This document shows positions 1 to 7,382 of a stretch of DNA of 64,000 bases, piece after piece (the stretch's first letter is position 1; every line of letters begins with the position of its first letter). The stretch is from Thermodesulfobacteriota bacterium (GTDB lineage Bacteria > Desulfobacterota > DSM-4660 > Desulfatiglandales > Desulfatiglandaceae). The position numbers were made by a program, and so were the translations under genes. The stretch spans positions 1 through 64,000 of the forward strand of contig JANQDY010000261.1 in the NCBI GenBank assembly GCA_028278625.1, written 5' to 3'. The notes below the pieces were generated by a model, which saw only the letters and a list, made by a program, of their open reading frames with translations, did not search any database and had not been told where the DNA came from.

Positions 1-226
1 ACACGACTGAGACCATAGCTCAAAATTCCTGACTCACACCCGCGAGCTTGCTTTTGCCAACGATGTTTTTCAATCAATCCTTATATCGGAATTCCAGGTT
101 TGTGTAGATGGGCTTTTCAAAGCGCGCACGATTGTGTTACAGTGTATAAAGGCAAAAGATGGAAGCTCCAATATTCGATCTTAAGGGATAGGCCTTATCA
201 TAAGGACTTGAGAAAGGAGATGGGTG

Positions 227-1858
227 ATGTTCAAGAGATGGTTGTGGATGGTGTGCTTTATCATATTGGCGGCATGGATGCTACCTGGTTTGACCTTCGG
301 GCTCAGCCGGGACCGTTGGACCAATGACAAACCATATGGCGTTTTTTTTAATAATTACGACCCCAATTTCTACACTGGATTTGTTCCGCGGGTACAAGAA
401 CGGGAGCGGATCAAGATTCATCTGGGGAAAGGGAACCAGCTGCGGTTGCGGATGATCCTGTCCGACAAAACCATCGACAACTATCTGCAGGACCAGGTGG
501 CCAGGCACGATCTCTATAAAGAGGTCATTGACAAAAAGATCATTAAGCTCACCACCAATATGGCTTGGGAAGCCTATCATCAGAAAGTGATGGAGGAAAA
601 ACTCCACGATCTGGCCAAGAAACGGGGAGAAATGGATGAAAAGGCCTGGCGGGATCTGAATCTTAAGTACATGGACAAGCTGGTGCCCGGACGGTTATAT
701 CATATTCAAAAGGATTTCAACCAAATGACCGACGATTTCGCCCGGCTGCTCACGAATTCCCCAACGCCTACGGGCCTTCAGGCCAAGCTGGATCTGATCA
801 ACGAATTCTTTCCCCACCGAATTTTTCTCCATGATCTGACACCGGAACAGGATGCGGACTTCCTGCAATTGGAGCAACTGGCAAAAGCCGGCGATATGGC
901 GGCATTTCGTCCGAAAGCCAAAGCCTTTTTTGATGCCATCACCGATGGCATCTATCCCATTAAAGATGGCAAGCTGGATTACTATGAGTTCAGCACCATA
1001 TACCCGGCCGGCACCTATGACAAGACAACCACCCATAACGGCCAGGTGATGCCCCTTTACACCACCACCGGCGTCTGGTGGCTCATCCCACGGATGCACG
1101 GAAAGGGGATTATCGGGATGGTGGATTATATTTCTTCGGCCGGTTATTACGGCATGATGCCCATGCTCCCCTACCAATATGGCGGCGGTATTGCCTATAA
1201 CGCCATTCACAATCCCGGGATCAGCTGCTGGATTCCGGGACACCATCTTCTGCCCAAAGGATGGCGCAAGATCACCACCGGCAGTCGTAGCGGTAAGCCG
1301 TTCAATCGGGTGGCCATTACCAGCCGAGGACCCGTTTCCCATGGCTGTACCAGGCTCAATGCAGGGCATTTGACGGAGTTTCGGGAGATGCTTCCCTCAA
1401 CTTCGGATGGCATGAAAGGAATCGTGCACTACCGAAGCCTTTCACACTGTTATGACGTGTTCGATCTCAGGGGTGACGGGAACGATCAGGTGATGGGTGT
1501 GCAGTATTATATCGCCTTTCGCCACACCAAATCGCGGGTGGCCCAGGAAATATGGGCCCAGAACAACCGCAAAGACTTCTATGCCTGGCTCTATGGAAAA
1601 GACCTGACGTTTGCTCCTGTGGGGGAGGCCTCTTTCAAAGAGATCCATGGTTACAAGTTCAATGGACGAAAGGCGGTCCAGGGCAAGAAATACGAAAACG
1701 TCCCGCTGTATGAAGGCCCCTATGAGCCTGAATATCTTCAGTTTTACAGGATCAACGGCGTGAACAAACTGTCAAGGGAAGGGATGGATTTTAACCGCGA
1801 GCTTCGCCGTGTGGGATACGGTTACCAGATAGACCGAAAGAAGCTGCGGCTGGAATAG
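227..1858 (+). CDS. Putative secreted L,D-transpeptidase (YkuD-like)
   Basis: A 543-residue protein with an N-terminal hydrophobic signal or anchor (residues 5-25). Around Cys374 it has SHGCTRLN, which fits the S-H-G-C-x-R signature of YkuD-fold L,D-transpeptidases; a conserved-looking stretch of Gly/Tyr/His residues precedes it. Enzymes of this fold make 3-3 cross-links in peptidoglycan or attach proteins to it, acting in the periplasm. The start at 227 is chosen because an AAGGAG-like site lies 7 bases upstream; the adjacent GTG at 224 is too close. The N-terminal half (residues 30-260) is helical and unrecognised, so the exact substrate is unknown. The fold call is fairly secure; the enzymatic role is inferred. 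Confidence 0.72.
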   Translation: MFKRWLWMVCFIILAAWMLPGLTFGLSRDRWTNDKPYGVFFNNYDPNFYTGFVPRVQERERIKIHLGKGNQLRLRMILSDKTIDNYLQDQVARHDLYKEVIDKKIIKLTTNMAWEAYHQKVMEEKLHDLAKKRGEMDEKAWRDLNLKYMDKLVPGRLYHIQKDFNQMTDDFARLLTNSPTPTGLQAKLDLINEFFPHRIFLHDLTPEQDADFLQLEQLAKAGDMAAFRPKAKAFFDAITDGIYPIKDGKLDYYEFSTIYPAGTYDKTTTHNGQVMPLYTTTGVWWLIPRMHGKGIIGMVDYISSAGYYGMMPMLPYQYGGGIAYNAIHNPGISCWIPGHHLLPKGWRKITTGSRSGKPFNRVAITSRGPVSHGCTRLNAGHLTEFREMLPSTSDGMKGIVHYRSLSHCYDVFDLRGDGNDQVMGVQYYIAFRHTKSRVAQEIWAQNNRKDFYAWLYGKDLTFAPVGEASFKEIHGYKFNGRKAVQGKKYENVPLYEGPYEPEYLQFYRINGVNKLSREGMDFNRELRRVGYGYQIDRKKLRLE

Positions 1859-1866
1859 CCGCCAAT

Positions 1867-3138
1867 TTGTCTCATCCCATAATGAGTTTTGAAATGATTG
1901 ATAAAGGAAAAGTTCTGACACTTTCGGCCATCGGCCTCGATTCACCGGGCCTGGTTGCGAAGATTACCAAAACCGCCTTTCTAATGGGCGGTAATATCAT
2001 TGATGTGGAAGAGAGTTGCCGGAGGGGGCTCTTTTCGATTTTTCTGATCATCGATTTTTCATCGTCACCCCACGAAATGGATGTGGTATCGAAAGCCCTC
2101 CATTCCGTGGGTGAGAAATCGGGACTGAAGGTGGTCTTGGGTATCTTTGACGAGAAGAAGTCTGCTGCCGTTAAAAGAAGGGAAACCCATATGGTTACCC
2201 TTCTGGGAAAGGACCGGCCCGGCATCATCGCCAGAATTTCAGATTTTTTTCACGAAAACAGGGTCAATATCGAACACTTAAGGATGATCGCCCGGGGTGA
2301 ATTCTTCTCCATGGAGATGGGCATCGACACGGGTCATATGCGGGTTCCCAAAGGTCTCTCACACGGCGAGTCCGTGGAGAACATGAAAGGGGCCCTCAAG
2401 GATCTCTGCGAAGAACTGAACCAGAGTGTCGTCATTCAGAGTGAAGATATCTACGTGCGGCGAAAGAAGTTGGTGGTGTTTGATGTGGAATCATCTCTCA
2501 TACAGTCGTCGTCTCTTGAGAATTTCCTCGAAAAGGTGGAAGGGGAGGTGCGGGTGGCCGTGGGAGACAAGAAATGGAGAGATGAAAAGCCGGTCAACAT
2601 TCAACAATTAATTGAAAACGCCAAGAGTCTGGCAGGTATCCCCATGTCAGAACTGGAAAAATTCAGCGACACCCTGGTGTTGAACCCGGGTACCATCGAG
2701 CTGATACGGATTCTGAAGTCCATGGGATTCAAAATTGCGCTTCTGTCATCGGGTTTCAGCTTCCTGACGAAGAAAATCTTTGAGGGCGCTGGTGTGGATT
2801 ACGCCTTTTCAAACACCGTTAAATGCGACCGGCAGGGCATTATCACGGGTGAATTGGAAGACCCCATCATCACCTCCGAAAGCAAAGAGGAAATCCTTCA
2901 GTTTGTCATGAACCTTGAAAAAATCGACCCTGACCAGGTCATCGCGGTGGGTGACGGCTCCACCCACAGCCATTTTATCAAGAATGTGGGCCTTTCCATC
3001 GCCGTGGGAACCCAGGGCAACAAAATGGATGCCGATGGTATTTTGGACGGCGATCAGGTTTTGAGAATTCTCTATTGTCTGGGCATACCGAAGGCCGAAC
3101 TTGAAAAATACATGAAAACAGATGCACCCCCCGAATAG
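1867..3138 (+). CDS. ACT-ACT-HAD protein, SerB-like with altered catalytic motifs
   Basis: A 423-residue relative of phosphoserine phosphatase SerB, the last enzyme of serine synthesis. Two ACT domains (about 14-90 and 107-190) precede a HAD domain (about 200-400). The nucleophile motif reads DVESS (Asp206), where active SerB has DxDxT/S, so the acid-base Asp is Glu208. The fourth motif reads GDGSTH (362-367) instead of GDGAND, losing the Asn/Asp pair next to the metal site. Motif II (LLSSG) is kept. It may be a weak or re-purposed phosphatase, or an amino-acid sensor that uses the ACT domains. The TTG start has no clear ribosome site; ATG at 1882 or 1894 is possible. Confidence 0.75.
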   Translation: MSHPIMSFEMIDKGKVLTLSAIGLDSPGLVAKITKTAFLMGGNIIDVEESCRRGLFSIFLIIDFSSSPHEMDVVSKALHSVGEKSGLKVVLGIFDEKKSAAVKRRETHMVTLLGKDRPGIIARISDFFHENRVNIEHLRMIARGEFFSMEMGIDTGHMRVPKGLSHGESVENMKGALKDLCEELNQSVVIQSEDIYVRRKKLVVFDVESSLIQSSSLENFLEKVEGEVRVAVGDKKWRDEKPVNIQQLIENAKSLAGIPMSELEKFSDTLVLNPGTIELIRILKSMGFKIALLSSGFSFLTKKIFEGAGVDYAFSNTVKCDRQGIITGELEDPIITSESKEEILQFVMNLEKIDPDQVIAVGDGSTHSHFIKNVGLSIAVGTQGNKMDADGILDGDQVLRILYCLGIPKAELEKYMKTDAPPE

Positions 3139-3140
3139 CC

Positions 3141-3174
3141 CAAAAGGCCGTCCATGGAAGGGGGGGCTTTGGAA
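3141..3174. terminator. Possible bidirectional terminator between convergent genes
   Basis: An imperfect inverted repeat (CCAAAAGGCC against GGGGCTTTGG) fills the 38-base gap between the stops of the two convergent genes. There is no clean T-run on either strand, so this is only a candidate. Confidence 0.22.
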
Positions 3175-3176
3175 GA

Positions 3177-4580
3177 TCAGTCGGAGATCCTTTTGCCGCG
3201 AACATAGGTCTTTGTCAGTGCCGACTCATTACAGGCCATGAGGAGGGTGAACAGTCTTCCGTGGGTCCGCTTTATGGGATCATCGGAGCGAAGGCTCCAT
3301 TCCAGGCTGTTGGCCAGGGACTCCCATTTGCCGGGATCGATGACCACCATATCCGCTTCCCTGCCGGAATCGAAATTCCCGATTCGGTCTTCCAGGTCAA
3401 GGGCCCGGGCCCCTGCCACCGTTGCCATGTGAAGCAATTGGGCCGGATGAAGGGATACGCTGTAAACGCCCGACTCGCCGATGTGGACCTTAAATGCGGC
3501 GTTCAATACTTCGAGAATGAACCATCTGTCGCCCGCCGCAAAGTCGGTACCCACGGCGATGTTAACGCCGGCTGTAGCAGTGCGCATCCAGGGCATGGTG
3601 CCGCTGCCCAGGAACTGCTGGCTGATGGGGCAGTGGGCCACCGACGTGCCGGTTTCAGCCAACCGCTTGAGCTCGCTGTCCTGACAGTGGACGCAGTGGG
3701 CCAGGACACTGCGTGGCCCAAGAAGGCTTTCTCCCCCTTTTTTGCTGCCTGGCTGGAAACGGCCGTCATAGGTGTCCAGATAGGTATTCACCCCAAAGCG
3801 CCGAAGGACTTCGGCAATCTCCCCGTCACCGGGCCGGTTGTTTTCGTTTAGATGGGAAGAAAAATAGACCCCCCTTTCACGGTAGTGGGCGTACAGTTCC
3901 CCGAGCCGGGCCAATGTTTCCGTGGTCACGGACAGGGAGAAGCGGGGATAAACGGCGACGGACACAAGGGCCTTGTCGGCCGCCTCCCTTGATTCCGGAT
4001 GCCATTTTTCAATTTCCGCTTCCGTTAGTTTTATGGCATCACTTTCGCTGGTGAGGAGCGGTCGGGCCGCCTCCGGCCCCACCGTCTGAATCCCTCTTCC
4101 AATGACGCCCCGCAGCCCGCGCCGGTGATACTCCCCGAAAAGAGCGTCCTGCGCCGCAGGGAAAGGGGATCCCTGAACCATGGAAGTGGTGGTTCCGGCA
4201 GTCATCAGGCGACGACAGAACTCACGGGCCGCTCCCTGGGCGAAGGCCTCGTCTTCAAACCTTGCTTCTGACGGAAAAATGCAGTGGTTGAGCCACTCCA
4301 GAAGCTGACCGCCGCCGTAAGCGTCCATGGCATTCACCTGTGGGTAGTGGAGGTGGGTATCGATGAAACCCGGCAGTATGAACGCATCCCCATGGTCAAT
4401 GAGTTCAAGGGGCGCCCCTGTCAAAGTGGGCTGATCCGCATAGGCGCCGGTCCACTCTATGATGCCGTCGTCATCTACCATGATGGCACCGTCCGGGATC
4501 TCCACCAGGGCCTCCGCTGCCCGATCAACCGTCGGTTTTCCCGTCAAATGAAATATGTGACCTCTGTGAAGTGTTCCCAT
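3177..4580 (-). CDS. guaD: Guanine deaminase (amidohydrolase)
   Basis: A 467-residue zinc amidohydrolase that converts guanine to xanthine in purine salvage. The metal motif PGFIDTHLHYPQ near residue 70 is typical of guanine deaminase rather than of cytosine or MTA deaminases. Later metal and catalytic segments (SSHLNEN, LAHCVHC, AHCPISQQFLGSG, GTDFAAG) are in the expected order. The start at 4580 is preferred because AAGGAGA lies about 9 bases upstream; an in-frame codon at 4622 adds 14 unlikely residues. It lies 70 bases after the MFS gene, so the two may be cotranscribed. Confidence 0.88.
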   Translation of the reverse strand: MGTLHRGHIFHLTGKPTVDRAAEALVEIPDGAIMVDDDGIIEWTGAYADQPTLTGAPLELIDHGDAFILPGFIDTHLHYPQVNAMDAYGGGQLLEWLNHCIFPSEARFEDEAFAQGAAREFCRRLMTAGTTTSMVQGSPFPAAQDALFGEYHRRGLRGVIGRGIQTVGPEAARPLLTSESDAIKLTEAEIEKWHPESREAADKALVSVAVYPRFSLSVTTETLARLGELYAHYRERGVYFSSHLNENNRPGDGEIAEVLRRFGVNTYLDTYDGRFQPGSKKGGESLLGPRSVLAHCVHCQDSELKRLAETGTSVAHCPISQQFLGSGTMPWMRTATAGVNIAVGTDFAAGDRWFILEVLNAAFKVHIGESGVYSVSLHPAQLLHMATVAGARALDLEDRIGNFDSGREADMVVIDPGKWESLANSLEWSLRSDDPIKRTHGRLFTLLMACNESALTKTYVRGKRISD

Positions 4581-4650
4581 TGTGCGAATCTCCTTTCTCG
4601 GATACTGATGGTTTGAAACCACGTTTGCCTAAAAACGGTTCGGGTCAAAC

Positions 4651-5934
4651 TCATGATCCCGCCTGAGACTTGCAGTGGGTCTCCCGGATCAGGAATGTGA
4701 CGCCCACGGCAATGATGGAACAGACCGGAAAGATGACGAAGGCATCTCGATATTGTCCAAGGGTGTGGGCGATTTTTCCCGCTTCCTGTGCGGCCCCATG
4801 GGATGCGGGGCCGAGAAACAGACCGGGAAGCATCTGCAGTACGGCGCCCAGAACGAAACTGATGGTGGCCACCAGCCCCAAAGCCGTTGCGCTGATTTTT
4901 TCAGGGCTGTTTTCCACGCCGAGGGCATAGGAGAGGTTGGACCCGCCGCCGGCAAACCCCAGAAGTATAATGAGGGGAACCACGGCCCAGTCGGGTATGG
5001 GCGGCAGCCACAAAAGGAATCCCATGGCTGCAAAGACCACAAGTGCGCTGATCCGCGTGGGCCAGACCCGAAGATGAAAATGGTCTGATATCCATCCGAT
5101 CACCGGGGCGCCGAATCCGAACCCGATGAAGATACAGGAGTTGATCACCACTGATTGGGTCAGATCGGAGTAGAATCTCATCTGGAAAGGGATATTCCAT
5201 ACCGAGCCGAAGGCGATGATTTGACCCAGAATGAGTCCGCTGTAGATGCCTGCCAGCCAGACCTGAAAGTTTTTGGAGACGATACGGAGCCCGTCGGACA
5301 ATCCCACCGGTTGAGCGGCGTCACTTTTTGGAAGATCCTTTTCCGGTGTGTTTGGTTTGTTATGGACAATTGTCCAAAGGAGAAAGGCCAAAATGCCTCC
5401 AATTCCGGCAACTCCCATCATGATTCCCCGCCAACCCAGGTGCCGCAGCATGACGGCCAGAGCCTGCTCCATCAACGCTCCGCCCACGCAACCCACCATT
5501 ACCGTCAGTCCCGCCACCAGGCCGAAAACGGGCGGGGGAAACCACTGTCTGATGAGAAATACGGCCCCTACAAATGCGGTGGTGGTTCCCGCGCCCATGA
5601 GAACCGATCCCATGCCGGTAAGGGGCACATGGGCGCTGAACCCGTACACGGCCGCGCCCGCGGCTGACAGGAGAGCGCAGAGGGTGAGAAGGATCCGAAC
5701 GTTCATTCGGTCCAGCAGTATGCCGGCGGGGAGCTGGAAGAATCCGTAGACAAAGGTGTAGAGTGCCGTCAAAATTCCGAATGCCGCGGCACCGATGGCA
5801 AGGGATGACTGTACGCTGGCTGAGATAACACCAAATGAGAGCAGAATCGTGTACTGGTAAAGAAAGAAAAGGGAGGTGATTCCCCAAATGATCCACGGGC
5901 GCCAACCAATACCCTCAGAGCTGTTTTGATCCAT
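4651..5934 (-). CDS. MFS-family transporter
   Basis: A 427-residue integral membrane protein with about 12 hydrophobic helices and a central cytoplasmic loop near residue 200. The N-terminal half resembles the sugar-phosphate/organic-anion branch of the major facilitator superfamily (QLPAGILLDR between helices 2 and 3). GGAGG lies 6 bases before the ATG. The substrate cannot be read from sequence. Its position just upstream of guanine deaminase suggests, but does not show, movement of a purine or related compound, although purine permeases usually belong to other families. Confidence 0.85.
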   Translation of the reverse strand: MDQNSSEGIGWRPWIIWGITSLFFLYQYTILLSFGVISASVQSSLAIGAAAFGILTALYTFVYGFFQLPAGILLDRMNVRILLTLCALLSAAGAAVYGFSAHVPLTGMGSVLMGAGTTTAFVGAVFLIRQWFPPPVFGLVAGLTVMVGCVGGALMEQALAVMLRHLGWRGIMMGVAGIGGILAFLLWTIVHNKPNTPEKDLPKSDAAQPVGLSDGLRIVSKNFQVWLAGIYSGLILGQIIAFGSVWNIPFQMRFYSDLTQSVVINSCIFIGFGFGAPVIGWISDHFHLRVWPTRISALVVFAAMGFLLWLPPIPDWAVVPLIILLGFAGGGSNLSYALGVENSPEKISATALGLVATISFVLGAVLQMLPGLFLGPASHGAAQEAGKIAHTLGQYRDAFVIFPVCSIIAVGVTFLIRETHCKSQAGS

Positions 5935-6006
5935 CCGGATCCTCCACTATCGGTTTTTGTGCCCTTGGCCGGACAGTCCCCGGATGCTGCCATACTTTCT
6001 ACAAAT

Positions 6007-7368
6007 TCAGGGGAGTTTCGCAATTTCCTTTTGAACAATGGCAATGTTGGATGTAATTTTTTTCTTCAAAGGTGAACTGGGATAGTCCAGGACGAGCGTA
6101 TTCAAAATGTTGTAGGCGGTTTCAAGCAGTTCCTTTTTCTTGTCCGGATCCTTGGTTTTCTTGGCTTTCAGAAAGATTTCGGCGGCCCGGTTTCGTTCAT
6201 GGTTGATGAGGCTGCTAACGGCCCGGCTTTTGAGATCGGCGGCCTCCGAGTCGAGCCCTTGGGTCTTTTCAAGCATGTTCAAAATGCTGATAGCCTCTTT
6301 GTAGTCTTCACCTTCAAAGAGTTGTTTGGCCGTGTCAAAGGTCTTCTTCCGATAGGCTTCTTTGATTTTGAGGTCCTCTTCATAGGCGGTTTCCGCTTCA
6401 TCAAGGTTCTTAAGGGCCTGGTCGATGGATTCAGTGTCCGGACCTTCTTCCCGAACGGCTTTTTCCTTTAGGAGCAGGTCTTTTGCTTTTTTATACTCAT
6501 GGTTCCGGGCCAGACCATCCACCTTTTCCCTAAGGGATAAAAGATGGGGTTCCAGATCAGGGGGTTCAGTCCCTTCCGGAGGTTCAAACATGGAACGGAA
6601 GGGTTGATCCGGTGGGGCGGGCGTCTCTTGGATCTGTTTGCCGAGGTCATCGATGGCGGCAAGCTGGTCACTCTGAAGGTCTGCAATTTTTTCCAGTGTC
6701 TTGACCGCCTGGCCCTTCTGCCCTGTGGCCAGTTGCCACCTGGCGATGTCGCTTCTGAGCTTTACCGGATCGGAGGATCTTTCGATTCTTTGGGCAAATT
6801 CTGAACCGATGTCGATGGCTTCCTCCAGCATTCCGTCCTGGGCCAGGCTGGCGGCGAAAATGATGCCCATATCCGGTGTGAGTCCGCCAGGAAAACGTGT
6901 TTGAAAGGCCAGCGTGCGCTGAATCACATTACTGTAGTTTCTGTCCAGGTACTGGTTCAGGATTTCATTTTTGCTTTCCATGTAATCGGAAAATGAAATC
7001 TGAACCCCCGATGTCTTCGCGACTTTTTCGAAGTAGTTCCGATCCATGAGCAGGGTGGTCTCAAGAAGGTTTCGAATCAGGGTATCAGAGGATGCTTGGG
7101 TGGCGGGGCCGCTTTTAACTTTTTCAAGAAGTCGGTAGAGATCAAGGAGCGCCAGGGCCGTGTTTTTGTCGTTTTCGGACAACTCCTTGCTAATCAATAG
7201 ATTTTCAAGGGTCTTGGTTCGTTCCTTAAGCGGTGCCACATCGATATCCAGTGTCCCGGTTTCTTTTGGGAGTGGTGGTGTAACGGGCGGTTGCGGCTCT
7301 GTTGGCATGGTTGCGCACCCGGCGGCAAACATTGTGATCACCAAGCACAGAATATGAATTTTTTTCAT
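6007..7368 (-). CDS. Lipoprotein with repeat-like helical domain, next to PBP (Lpo-like context)
   Basis: A 453-residue predicted lipoprotein: signal peptide with lipobox AAGC (Cys18), a Pro-rich spacer, then an almost all-helical body that may contain TPR-like hairpins. It starts 14 bases after the class A PBP stop, so the two are probably cotranscribed. In Escherichia coli the helical-repeat lipoprotein LpoA activates PBP1A; a similar role is my inference from position and architecture, not from recognisable homology. The last 75 residues (LINHERNRAAEIFLK onward) are clearly related to the C-terminus of another lipoprotein at 49339-50496. Confidence 0.7.
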   Translation of the reverse strand: MKKIHILCLVITMFAAGCATMPTEPQPPVTPPLPKETGTLDIDVAPLKERTKTLENLLISKELSENDKNTALALLDLYRLLEKVKSGPATQASSDTLIRNLLETTLLMDRNYFEKVAKTSGVQISFSDYMESKNEILNQYLDRNYSNVIQRTLAFQTRFPGGLTPDMGIIFAASLAQDGMLEEAIDIGSEFAQRIERSSDPVKLRSDIARWQLATGQKGQAVKTLEKIADLQSDQLAAIDDLGKQIQETPAPPDQPFRSMFEPPEGTEPPDLEPHLLSLREKVDGLARNHEYKKAKDLLLKEKAVREEGPDTESIDQALKNLDEAETAYEEDLKIKEAYRKKTFDTAKQLFEGEDYKEAISILNMLEKTQGLDSEAADLKSRAVSSLINHERNRAAEIFLKAKKTKDPDKKKELLETAYNILNTLVLDYPSSPLKKKITSNIAIVQKEIAKLP

Positions 7369-7382
7369 ACCGGTTATCCTGT

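Noticed and set aside
1..226. Possible short gene upstream of the L,D-transpeptidase (frame from 100)
   Set aside because: The frame overlaps the transpeptidase start, has no ribosome site, and its product resembles nothing; I see no feature in the first 200 bases.
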